From Datura wrightii (Eukaryota; Streptophyta; Magnoliopsida; Solanales; Solanaceae), in NCBI GenBank assembly GCA_035772735.1, contig JASDFA010000002.1, forward strand, positions 34,740,501 to 34,804,500: a stretch of 64,000 nucleotides of DNA, read 5' to 3'. Every line of letters begins with the position of its first letter. Within the stretch, counting starts at the first letter, position 1. This document shows positions 36,515-47,214 of this stretch, piece by piece. Below the pieces are notes generated by a model, which was not told the DNA's origin, did not search any database, and saw only the letters and a list, made by a program, of their open reading frames with translations. A program made the translations under genes and the position numbers.

Positions 36515-37138
36515 GAGTGCCGAAGTGTGGAGGTTGTTCCCATCATTAAAGTCAGGGTGTGGGAATGAGCCTTCTGGATGAGAAAGAAGAAAAGTGCTTA
36601 GTTTTTTTGGAAAAACCAACGCAAATATCATATTGACTTTGTCTCTCCCTACTTCTAAAGATAGATAGAAAAGGTTGGAGAGAATGACTTTCTTAAATTC
36701 TCTCCTTACTAAAGCTGCGCAAGGTGCCCCCCCCCCCATAACAAAGCCCCACCCCTCTTTTCCCCCCTTTAAAAAAGGGCGCCCTCCTAATCTCATTTTG
36801 ATAGGAAGAGATATTGATAATTATCCCAAGGAGGCTTACTACTCAGCTGATAGATCAGGTGAGCCAGCCATGATCACTAAACTCACCAAAGTAGCAGTAT
36901 ATGCAAATTGGAATCATAGGTTTCTATATGCTTAAGGAAAATGGGATTTGCAGAGTAGGATACAAAAGTGTATTTATACACCCCACAGAGGAAATTGGGC
37001 TGTGAGGTGAGTAACGATATTCAACAATCATTTGCCAACATCGTTCCTAAGCCCTACTAAGTAAAGGGGGATGTGTTCAATCCCAAGCATCTTCATCAAT
37101 ACTCCTTTTGCCCCTCGCCGTGGGGTTAAGTGTTTAGC
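36515..37138. other. Unidentified insert inside LTR E
   Basis: LTR-like text stops after GACATTATTATGTTCAGT and resumes at TTTGGATTCAGAG. The roughly 620 bp between has a different composition, with C12 at 36727-36738 and C-rich stretches. Both strands are open for 85-95 codons, but no family is recognised. TGTTCAG and TGTTTAG at the two edges could be a degraded short duplication. An organelle-derived piece is possible; I cannot show it. Confidence 0.45.
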
Positions 37139-37563
37139 TTTGGATTCAGAGTTTTATACTACGTTGTTCAGATGTATTAAATGTTCAGACTTCCGTTATT
37201 TTGGAATTTAGTTTTCCGCATTATTTATGTTGATCTTTAGTTATCTTGTTCATGCCATGGGTCGAGTTGAAGCCATTTATGGTTCTAGGTTCTATGTTTA
37301 GATCCGGGCCTATATTCAAGTCATGACACATTAAAATTAATGATTTTCGATATGTTTTTACTCTATGAATGAGCAATTGATTTGAAGAATGATTTAATGG
37401 ATTAAACATGATTTTTTAAACTTAAGTAACAATTTTGATATACCTCTATTACTGAGTTGATGATTTAGAAAGATTTTGTTTAATATGCTATTATTTGTGT
37501 TTGGCTTTATATGGGCAAGCTATGTTATTCTAGAGGACGAATAGTTGTTATGGATCCTAATGG

Positions 37564-37691
37564 AATAAATTATTGTGTCAGTCTAGAGGATAATTTAACT
37601 CTGAGGAATGATAATTCCCCCGGGTGAAATAAATTATTGTGTCAGTCTAGAGGATGATTGACCTCCAAGAAATGATGTTCCCCGGTGAAAC
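37564..37691. repeat. 64-bp imperfect tandem duplication in LTR J
   Basis: Two units of 64 bp start AATAAATTATTGTGTCAG at 37564 and 37628, with several differences between them. Confidence 0.75.
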
Positions 37692-37894
37692 ACTTTTGAG
37701 AAATGAAATCTTACTTACGGCTCTCTTATTTTCTTCTTTTTCATTTTCACCTGTTACACCCCGTAAATTCTTGACATTTAGATGGCCTATTCGCATGTTG
37801 GTTAAGAGTTTTAGAATACCATATATGCTAGAAAAAGGCCCGGGGAAAGACCGGACAAGCGCCACATTGAAGCATCGCAAGAGGAGGCCGGGCA

Positions 37895-37988
37895 GACCCC
37901 TCCGCGATGGCAACATGCCATGGAGGCTGCCTCTCCGTGATGGCCAACGTGCCACGAAGGGCCTGTCCAGGCTCCACTATATAAAACC
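37895..37988 (+). promoter_or_regulatory. CTCCGCGATGG motifs and TATA box in S2
   Basis: CTCCGCGATGG at 37900-37910 is followed by GCCATGGAG and CTCCGTGATGG, then CTATATAAAACC at 37977. CTCCGCGATGG also occurs exactly in solo LTR K (56420-56430). Confidence 0.6.
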
Positions 37989-39196
37989 TCACTTCGGTTT
38001 TTTTAACTTCATTTCACACAATTTAATTTCCAGAACATGACTAGAACAGGGGAGAACGAGGGTTCAACATAAAAGTTCATCCGTTTACACTATTAAACGC
38101 GGTCCAAACTCGAATTAATCTTAGGTAGTGAAGTATTAAGCTGCCGGGAGCATTCCTGCGGAGTTAGTTTCGTGAAATTCAGTCGGAGAATCGTCGTCCT
38201 ACCGAGATAAGGTAAGTGGAATTGCACCAAATTAGTGTCAATATGCTCCTAGCCCTAAAGTGAGTATTTCTCCCTTCTATACTTCCGAGAAATAGCGAGT
38301 TTTTGGCCGTTTTCCGATAAGTCAAAGTTTGGGCTATATATATATTCAAAGTAGTATTTTCTTCCAGAATATTGATGAATTTAGTTCTAATTTCTATGAA
38401 TATGAATGCAGTTGGAAGAAATTGCTGAATATTGGCCGAGTTACGCCAGTTAGCCGGAAAGCCGACAACTGAGGTATGTGAAGCCCGTTTCTTCGGCAAA
38501 TTAGTAATTCTAGTATAGTAAAATAGAATAAATCCCAGAAGGAAGTTCCAGAAGCCGAGTATTAAGTATTCTTACGTTAGTATGTTATATTCAAAATAAA
38601 AATCAGTAAATTAGTATTAAACAGCGAGATATTATTTCAGACCCAATATCAGGTTCAGTTTAATTCATCCAGAGATTCAGAATAGAATATCAGAACATGA
38701 ACAGTATTATTAGATTTATTATACATGTTATAGGTGATTATTGTTTCTTATTGAGACCTTTTTGTGATATGTGGGCACCCTTGGACCGTCCTTATCGCCC
38801 CAGGGTTAATAGCTGTGTCGGCTTGCCCGCCAGAGGGTGAGGATATGTCACTCCAAGGAGTGGCATGTTGTCCGCAGTAGGACGAAGATGGGATGCAGCA
38901 TTCCCCATAGAATGCTGATCAGCATTATAGCATACCCTGTCGAGTGCTTGCGCCCAGGGCACAGATTATAGATACAGATCTCAGATTACAGTTATAGGAG
39001 TCCTCCGGACTCAGATACAATTATATTCAGGGGCCCAGAGAGCCCAAGCTGCATACCCAGGGGGCCGGCGGGGTGCTCATAGTTATTAGGTGAGTGGAGT
39101 GAATTTATTTTTGAATGTTTTTACCCGGGTAGGGGTATATAGATTGCATGTTGATTGGCACCTTCCGGCTTATGGGGGCTGGTATAGGTTTTTGTT

Positions 39197-39198
<2 letters not shown>

Positions 39199-39252
<54 letters not shown>
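39199..39252. repeat. (AT)27 microsatellite
   Basis: It is a pure AT dinucleotide run inside solo LTR S2. Confidence 0.95.
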
Positions 39253-39255
<3 letters not shown>

Positions 39256-40217
39256 ACTTATTAAATTGATAGATAGTAGGACGCCGCATCGACAGGTATG
39301 ATTCTTATCTTCTTTCTAGTACAATTAAGATCGGTACAGATTTTTCTATCCCAGACAATTTTAGCTATCCTCTATCATTTCAGTAACTACCAGTTTACTA
39401 TTTATATTCAGTTATGTTCGGTTTGATTTTCATAATCGGTACCAGTGGTACTGACGCCCACTTGGGGCGCTATATTACTTGCCTGCAGGTACTCATAGAC
39501 GAGGAGCCGATCCCTCGTAATTCCAGCCAGCCACAGAGTCATCAGCTCCTGTCATCCGGAGTTAGACAGTTAGAGGTTTATTTCTTTTATTTTGTTGCAC
39601 AGTATGGGTAGGCCGGGGCCCTGTCTCGACCATCTTATTAGTATTCTTAGAGGCTTGCAAATTGTATATTCCCTGTGGTTAGCTGTACCGGTCGTGTGAG
39701 GCCGTGTGTATGTTTTAGTTTGTTTATGATAGCCGTATGGAGCCTTATTTAGTTGGTAGTGGTGACCTTGTCGGTCACGTAGCAGTTTAGCACCTGTTTT
39801 CTTGATTCAGAAGTAACTAGACAGCATGGTGGCCTTGTCAGCCCACATAGGTTCCTTCATACTACTGTTGTTCTGGTTAGTGGTTGCTTCCTTACAGGTG
39901 GCTATCATCCTAGTCAGTCGGAGGCTGTATTTACAGCCGTTATATAGCCCGTCGTTTTCTTTAATCCAGAGTTAGAGCCAGCCTGACTCTAGAAGTGCTC
40001 AGGCTCAGCAAGTCCAGCAGTCCAGGTCCTTGTAGGGCACCAAGTGCCAGTCATGCTTCCCAAGGCGGGGCGTGACATCACCTGAGTTGGCATGTGTTTA
40101 CTCTCTAATTGTCAAGACCCAAACATATCCTGGGATAGTAGACACCGAACAATGAGCCCCCCCATACCCCAAGTCGACCCATGGCGTGAGCATATATCTA
40201 ATTCAATCATATGAGCA

Positions 40218-40435
40218 GAAGACTTAACATAAAGAACGTAATCATAGCATAGCATAAGGGAAAATCAGTACTAGACTTACATAATATGGTGGAGTACAAC
40301 TTGTAGTTTGATAAGCCACTAAACATGAAGACTTAACATAAAGAACGTAATCATAGCATAGCATAAGGGAAAATCAGTACTAGAATTATACAATACGGTG
40401 GAGTACAACTTGTAGTTTGATAAGCCACTAAACAT
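40218..40435. repeat. 109-bp tandem duplication in F 3' LTR
   Basis: Units 40218-40326 and 40327-40435 differ at a few bases. The 5' LTR (47330 onward) has a single unit, so the duplication arose after insertion. Confidence 0.88.
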
Positions 40436-40600
40436 GAAAGGCGGATTGATGGGACAACTCCCCAACTAATCTAATATCCAGAAACTAAAAGAAATAACAT
40501 AGAGTGTGAACATGCAGCCCTCAGAACATGAGGACTCACCAAGTACGCTGAGAGCAAGGATGAACTAGCTACGGGTGAGGATGAGCCTGAGACTGGGACC

Positions 40601-40619
40601 TATATCATGAAATGATATA
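40601..40619. other. Dyad hairpin TATATCAT-GAA-ATGATATA, F 3' LTR
   Basis: It has perfect 8-bp arms. Relative to LTR2 and E, the second base pair is A-T instead of G-C, changed in both arms. The 5' LTR copy (47582-47600) has mismatches. Confidence 0.72.
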
Positions 40620-41919
40620 TCATAGAAAGTATGCGGTCAATACGTAGAATGTATTGAGTATGTAAGGTAAGTAAAAATGGAAATTTAAAACATATATGAA
40701 ATTCATAAATGATCATAAGAGTAGGACGTCCTGCTCGTATCATAAAACATAATAACATATCATATGGCTCAAGGTTTTCAAAACATTCGTAACATAACAT
40801 AATCATATTCATAATAGAAGAGATTTACTTAACATGACTTGAGGGACATACATAATCATAACATGCATAAATCATGAGGAACAATGGAAGATTTTCTTAA
40901 TCGACATACCCCATATGAGCACATATGAAGCCCAACTTGTAACCTTAGTTGAGAGGGTGTCCGTACCTTGCCAAGGGTAGGAACCATGAAAGGTGTGATC
41001 ACACATGAAAAGGGATATTTGAGCTTGGGATAAACATGAAAAGGTCCCAACATACCTACGGTGGAACATAGTTCATGAGATCCGGGGCTTAATCGTGAGC
41101 CCCGAACCTACTCTGTGTTCGATACTACTCCAAAATATATATAGTGCTCATATACATACATGATTTCATGGGCTAGTTAAATCATGAAAATCATAAACAT
41201 GCTTGAACATACGTGAACTAGCCATGACTTGAGGCCCGTGAGTTGGCCAAAAACAAAATTCATGATTGATAAAATTCATAGATACTTGTAGATCATGCAT
41301 GTAGTTTGAAATTCATAAGTTCGTAGTAGATAACACAATAAACTCATAAATAAATTTATAATTCATGATGGGCTTATCAAAAAATCAATGGATCAATGGA
41401 TCATAAATTGATTCATCATGGGGCATGCATAATCAAGCTTAACTGTTTAGAAATTCAAAATTAACAATATTATAATCAATTTGAATCCCAAAATATGATC
41501 AAAATTAGTAGATTATGATAAGATTTCAAAATTACAAGACCCATAATTAAATTATTTAATTTTATACAAATCAAGTACAAAACCCATGAGTTTTTGATAA
41601 TTTATAAGTAAAATCATAGAGTAGGAGCATGGGTGTGGAAGGGACCACCCATTGATAACCTTACATACCTGGAAGCATTATATTGTTAATCTCCCTTGAA
41701 AGCCAAGGTGGAATTTGAGAAGAACACCTTCAATCACCTTCTAGACCCCTCTCTATACTCTTGCATGCATGAATGAAGCTTAACATGGACTAATCCCCCT
41801 TAAAATACCCTATTCAGACCTTAAAACGACAGAGTTTAGGCCTTAGGAATTTAGAAATTATGAAAACACCCTTACTAAAAACGCAGAAAAATAACTGTCA
41901 GGCTATGCATTTCATTCTC

Positions 41920-42075
41920 GCCACGGGTGACCTCACGAGTCGTGAGGTCTGAGCACGACTCGTGGTCACCCCCATCGCCTTCCCAAAAACTTTGTCAAGT
42001 CCAGCTTGACCACGAGTTACTTCACGACTCATGGTCCTGCCCTAACGAGCCACCTCACAAACCGTCCTGTGACTT
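41920..42075. promoter_or_regulatory. U3 array of ACGA(C/G)TCGT-like motifs, F 3' LTR
   Basis: Copies include CACGAGTCGTGAGG, CACGACTCGTGG and CACGACTCATGG. The 5' LTR counterpart at 48875-49268 has more copies. Confidence 0.6.
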
Positions 42076-42142
42076 AGTGCGAATTTCAGTTGTTCTCTGC
42101 TTTGACTCTCGGGTCTGATCATTGGGTTCCTGGGGTATAACA

Positions 42143-42155
42143 ATATCTCCCCCTC
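42143..42155 (-). other. Polypurine tract of F
   Basis: The minus strand reads GAGGGGGAGATAT directly before the TGTTATACCCC LTR start. Confidence 0.85.
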
Positions 42156-42419
42156 GGAAACATTTGTCCTCGAATATTAGAGACATACAGAAAACTCAGA
42201 AACAAACAATCATCATATGCAATTACTGATCACTTAAGCTGAAAACTGACGGAATGACTACCTCCGAAAGAACTACTTAGTTGAACTGGATTCATACACC
42301 AAATACATATACCATATCATAAAACAAACTCATACGCATGAACTGAAAATGAAAACTGATTAGAGAAGTAGGGCAAAAATGATACCTCAAACTGAAACTA
42401 ATCCGATAGAGAATAGGTA

Positions 42420-43913
42420 TGGGTATCTAGCCATCGTATCTGCTTCGACTTCCAGCGTAGCTCCTTTAACATGCTGATTTCTCCATAATACTTTAACTGA
42501 ATCTACTTCTTTGTTCCTTAGCTTACGAATTTGATGATCTAATATTTCCACGGGTACTTCTTCTGAGACTGTCTTTTACACCGACGCTATCCACCGGGAC
42601 TACTAAAGCTGGACTCACCTAAAAACTTTTTCAAAAGTGACACACATGAAACACAAGATGAACTGAAGATAACTCCGAGGGAAAATCCAACTCGTACGCC
42701 ACCTTACCAACTCTCCTCACAACCCGATAGGGACCAACATAGCGGGGACTAAGTTTCCCCATCTTCCCAAACCACATGACTCCCTTCATGGGAGATACCT
42801 TTAGAAATACCCAGTCTTCCACATCAAACTCCAAGTCTCTTCTCCTCACATCGGCATACGATTTCTGATGACTCGGAGTAGCTTTCAACCAGTCCCTTAT
42901 CAATTGAACCTTCACCATCACCTCGTGAACCAAATCTCGCCCTATCATAGCTGCCTCACCAACCTCAAACCATCCGATGGGAGATCTACACCTCCGCTCA
43001 TAGAGGGCCTCGAACGGTGCCATTTGGATACTAGAGTGATAATTGTTATTATAAGCAAACTCGATCAAGGCAAATGATCATCCCAACTACCTTTAAAATC
43101 CATAACACATGACCTCAAGGCAAATGATCATCCCAACTACCTTTAAAATCCATAACACATGACCTCAACATGTCCTCAAGAGTCTGGATTGTCCGCTCTG
43201 CCTGGCCATCCATCTGCGGATGAAATGTTATGCTGAGCTTAATCTGAGTCCCAAGCCCTTTCTTAAAAGACCGCCAGAACTGGGAGGTAAACTGAGTACC
43301 TCGGTCTGAGATAATAGACAAGGGCACTCCATGAAGTCGAACCAACTCCCGAATATACAACTTGGTGTAATCACCCGCCGAATCCATGTCTTGACCGGTA
43401 GAAAGTGTACAGCCTTGGTTAACCTGTCTACCACCACCCAAATGGAATCATAGTGCCGTCGAGTACGAGGTAGGCCTGTAATGAAATGCATATTAATCTC
43501 TTCCCACTTCCAAGTGGGATGCTAATTTCCTGAAGAACGCCTCCCAGTCTTTGATGCTCGACTTTTACTTGCTGATAGTTAGGACACTTGGCTACGAACT
43601 CTGCAATGTCCTTCTTCATACCATCCCACCAATAGATTTCTCGCAAGTCCCGATACATCTTTGTGGATCCTAGATGGATAAAATATCTTGTACCATGTGC
43701 CTCATGCAATAGCCGAACCCTCAAATTATCGACATCCAAAACACATAGTCGACCTTGGAATTGTAGCACACCATCTCCCCCTTGGGAGAAAACCTCCACC
43801 TTTTGACTCCGCACTTCTTCCTTCAGCTTTGTCAAAATCAGATCTTTATCAACCACCAAGGACGATCTGACCCATTCTTTATAACACCACCACCATAGGT
43901 TGAGTCGATCCAT
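42420..43913 (-). pseudogene. Integrase and chromodomain pseudogene, F
   Basis: Zinc region: GTRYFIHLGSTKMYRDL then KCPNYQQVKVEHQ, with Tyr at the second Cys. The core reads NMHFITGLPRT, so the first catalytic Asp is His; ISDRGTQF and QAERTIQTLE are kept. A perfect 50-bp tandem duplication (43065-43164) throws the frame. The GPY-type tail (LSPRYVGPYRVVRRVGKVAYE) and a chromodomain-like end at about 42590-42420 (EILDHQIRKLRNKEV, VLWRNQHVKGAT) follow in another frame. Confidence 0.88.
43065..43164. repeat. Perfect 50-bp tandem duplication in F integrase
   Basis: 43065-43114 and 43115-43164 are identical. Fifty is not a multiple of three, so the duplication breaks the reading frame between core and tail. 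Confidence 0.95.
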
Positions 43914-44500
43914 CTAACTCCCAATCATGCGAGCTGGTGGACATCCTTCACTAACTCCTTCATTCCCTCATCCACACGGGACACACTCTCCATATAGAGC
44001 CTACTATGTGAATCTGCCACCACAGCCTTGCCTGGGTGGTAAAGGACACTGGTATCATAGTCCTTTAATAACTCTAACCACCTCCTTTGCCGATGATTGA
44101 GATCTTTCTGCGTTAACACATATTGCAAGCTCTTGTTATCCGTGAATATATCCACATGGACCCCATACAAGTAACGCCTCCATATCTTTAATGCAAACAC
44201 CCCTGCGGCCAACCCGAGATTATGGGTCGGGTAATTCTTTTCATGAACTTTTAGTTGTTGAGAGGCATATGCTATTACTTTCTCATGTTGCAGCAACACA
44301 CATCCCAGTCCAACTCTCAAAGCATCACAATATACAATAAAGCCATTCATTCCCTCGGGTAAAGTCAACACTAGTGCTGAAGTGAGTCAGATTTTCGATT
44401 CCTAGAAGCTTCCCTCACAAGCCTCCGACCATTGGAACTTTATCTTCTTCTGAGTCAACTTGGTCAAAGGTGCCACAATAGATGAGAAGCCCTCAACAAA
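43914..44500 (-). pseudogene. RNase H pseudogene, F
   Basis: The open stretch 44371-43925 carries YCDAL, NLGLAAGVF, FTDNKSL and VVADSHSR. The Glu of the family motif LELA is Gly here, so one of the four catalytic residues is missing. The connection region upstream contains stops near 44400 and 44505. Confidence 0.85.
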
Positions 44501-45330
44501 TCTCTAGTTGTAACCTGCTAGGCCCAAGAAACTCCATATTTCTGAAGGATTCACCGGTCTGGGCCAATTCTTCACTGCTTCTATTTTCTGGGAATGTACC
44601 TTAATGCCCTCACCTAAAACCACATGGCCTAGGAATGCTGCCGAGTCTAACCAAAACTCATATTTGCTGAACTTTGCATATAACTGACGATCCTTGAACA
44701 CTTGAAGCACTATACGCAAGTGAGTAGCATGCTCCTCCTTGCTCCGGGAGTATATAAGGATATCATCAATGAACACAATTATGAACATGTCTAGATACTT
44801 ATTGAACACCCTGTTCATCAGGTCCATAAAAGCGGCAGGGGCATTGGTTAGTCCAAAAGACATAAATAATGGTCATACCGGGTTCTAAAGACTGTCTTCG
44901 GGATATCATACTCCTGAACTCTGAGCTGATGGTATCTGGACCTGAGATGTATCTTCGAGAAACACTTGCCACCCTAGAGTTGGTCAAATAAATCACCAAT
45001 CCTGGGAAAGGGGTACCTGTTCTTGACAGTGACCTTATTCAGTTGTCGATAGTCAATATACTTTCGAAGGGACACATCCTTCTTTCGAACAAAGAGAACT
45101 GGTGCACCCCATGGAGACTTGCTCGGTCTAATGAAACCTTTATCCAACAAGTCCTTCAACTATTCTTTTAGCTCCTTTAGCTCGGCTGGATCCATCCTGC
45201 AAGGAGGAATAGATATAGGCTACGTTCGAGCAATAGATCAATACCAAAATCAATTTCTCTCTCTGGAGGAACACCTAGCAAATCATCGGAGAAAACCTCC
45301 GGATACTCACACACCACTAGAACCAACTAT
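44501..45330 (-). pseudogene. Reverse transcriptase pseudogene, F
   Basis: The minus strand reads KDLLDKGFIRPSKSPWGAPV and the QLNKVTVKNRYPFPR block (45159-44974), then MSFGLTNAPAAFMDLMNRVF and the active-site FIDD (44773-44762). A short deletion before MSFGL removes about a dozen bases present in copy A, and a stop follows FDQL. Confidence 0.87.
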
Positions 45331-45455
45331 ATAGTTGGGGTATCAGACTCTATATACTTAACCCTAACTAGGTGGTACATGCAAACCTTTGAGATCATTT
45401 TTCAGGCCTTAAGGTAAAAGATGAAGCGACCTACAGGTACCGCTGAACTACAACT

Positions 45456-45860
45456 TCATTCTAAAGTTGGTTCACCCGGAAAATGGAACTCTACCGCTCG
45501 GGTTCTATAGTTAATCGAAGCATAACATGCAAAGAACCAATCCATGTCCAGAATAATTTCAAAATAATTCATAGATAATTCTACTAAGTCTGCAGAGGTA
45601 ACCTTATGCAACACCATAATGGGGCAACCCCTATACACCTGCCTAGCAACCATTGATTCACCGACTAGAGTAGATACGAAGGACGGTTCTGATAGAACTT
45701 CAGGACTAACTCCAAATCTACTAGAAATATAAGGAGTCACAAAAGAAAAAGTAACTCTTGGATCTAACAAAGCATAAGCATCAATATGGAAGACTTGTAA
45801 CATACCCGTGACTACATTTGGCGTATCGTCCTGCTCCTGGTGAGGCACTAGGGCATAAAA
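45456..45860 (-). pseudogene. Aspartic protease pseudogene, F
   Basis: An open stretch of 130 codons reads VVTGMLQVFHIDAYALLDPR, then TFSFVTPYISSRFGV and MDWFFACYASINYRT. The catalytic Asp is present but D-P-G reads D-P-R, the same kind of change as in element C. It ends early at a frame change near 45456. Confidence 0.85.
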
Positions 45861-47008
45861 CCTGCTTTTGCGGTGACCGCTTGCTGAACTAGTGAAAGCA
45901 CCCTACTGTGGGGGTCATGCTTCTGGAGTGGCAGAACTGACTGCAGGGAAATCTCTGATCCTGTGTCTAGGTTTGCCACACCCGAAACAAGCATCTGCAC
46001 CGACCAAGAACCTCCCGGGATGATTTTTACCGCATCTCGCACAAGCTGGGAAAGTGCGCTCCACCTGCATAACTACCATGATCCCTCAAGCCTGTAGCCC
46101 TGCTCCTCTAGTCTCCCCTGAACCGGGATGGCATGCTGGCCGATGATGGAGCTGGAGTAATGGACCTCTGCTGGGACGGCTGACGTTGTCCACCCCCTGA
46201 CCTAGCTTGAGAAACCCCGTAGCTGTCGGTTTTGGACATCTTGTCCTCTCTCCACCTCCTATAGACCAACTCCATCTGTTGCACGTGCAATACAATATGG
46301 GGAAAGTCAATGTCCTGGTGAAGTATGGTGATATGACAATCTTTGTCCAAGTAATCTGCTACTCCATGCACAAAGCGGCTCACCCGAGCCTGCTAATCCA
46401 CTACCAACTCCGGAGAATATTTAGATAACCGGGTGAACTACAATGCATACTCTTGGACAGACATGCTACCTTGCTTCAGATTAACAAACTCGGCTGCCTT
46501 GAGCTCCCTCATCTCCCAAGGGAAGAACCGATCCATGAATGTAATGTGAAACTCATCTAACCTATCAGGCCTGCATCCACCGCCCTGACATCTCTCCATT
46601 GCTTAAACCATATATGTGCTACCCACATAGCTGATAGGAGGTCAATTCAATGCATTCCCCATTGTTCATCCCCATGACCTGGGTGATTTTCATAATCTCC
46701 TCTATGAAATCGTGTGGATCCTTATTCACCTTTGACCCCGTGAACTCCCGAGCGCTCATCCTCAAGAAATCTCACACTAGCTGCCGCTGAATTCCCATTC
46801 TAAGGGAAATGCGCCACCATCTGATTCTGGACTCGGGCAGTCATGGCCTGTGCCAGAATCTTAATCGCCACCCTAAACTCAATGTGGAAGGCTGGCTCTA
46901 GTACGTGCTCCTCATGAACGGGCGGAGCTGGCTAATGCTCACCATCATGGTCACACTCATGATCATTACCATTTCCGTTTCTCTTGGCATTACTCGACGT
47001 GGAGGCAT
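45861..47008 (-). pseudogene. gag: gag pseudogene, F
   Basis: The start is ATG at 47008 (MPPRRVMPRET). Copies A and B have ATT at this codon. Capsid text SRFVHGVADYLDKDC lies near 46383-46330. The zinc knuckle near 46000-45950 reads CFGCGKPRHRI then RDF, with the last Cys apparently changed. Stops interrupt the N-terminal third and a frame change follows the capsid segment. The start lies about 200 bp from the LTR end, as expected. Confidence 0.83.
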
Positions 47009-47197
47009 GATTTTGCAAACACGAATAATACGAATTAGAGGTGTAAAAGACGTTCATCGCATGACATAGATCATGAAGGAAGGGAACATTTCCTAAATAT
47101 CTAGTAGCCTCTTCGTCATAAGTGTGGTGCGCTTCACACCCATAAAAAAGACTCTACTTAACGTGGCTTTCAGACTCCCTAGGACTGATAAACCTAT

Positions 47198-47210
47198 GGA
47201 TCTAATACTA
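47198..47210 (-). other. Primer binding site of F, degraded
   Basis: The minus strand reads TAGTATTAGATCC four bases after the LTR end. It corresponds to TAGTATCAGAGCC in A and B with two further changes. Confidence 0.75.
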
Positions 47211-47214
47211 AGTT

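Larger units (their letters stand above)
34470..37328 (+). repeat. Solo LTR E
   Basis: It starts TGTAATACCCC and ends CATGACA. The flanks CATTT (34465-34469) and CATTA (37329-37333) look like a target duplication with one change. No primer site follows. It shares LTR2 blocks: the CGGTACATTCCAAGTACTGATC region, the dyad at 36287-36305 and GAGGCTTATCAGAC. It contains a foreign-looking insert at about 36515-37138. Confidence 0.85.
37752..40077 (+). repeat. Solo LTR S2 with perfect target duplication
   Basis: It is a 2326-bp LTR from TGTTACACCCC to GGGGCGTGACA. TCACC at 37747-37751 is repeated exactly at 40078-40082, and no internal region follows. It contains GC-rich inverted motifs (37895-37970), a TATA box at 37977-37988 and an (AT)27 microsatellite. 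Its ends resemble those of D, but the body is different. Confidence 0.9.
40110..42142 (-). repeat. 3' LTR of F
   Basis: It is 2033 bp; the plus strand runs TGTCAAGACCC to GGGGTATAACA. It contains a 109-bp tandem duplication (40218-40435), a perfect dyad at 40601-40619 and a U3 motif array at 41920-42075. Confidence 0.9.

Noticed and set aside
36509..36935. Open frames on both strands in the insert of LTR E
   Set aside because: No recognisable domain, and the overlap on both strands follows from low stop density in C-rich sequence; not called as a gene.
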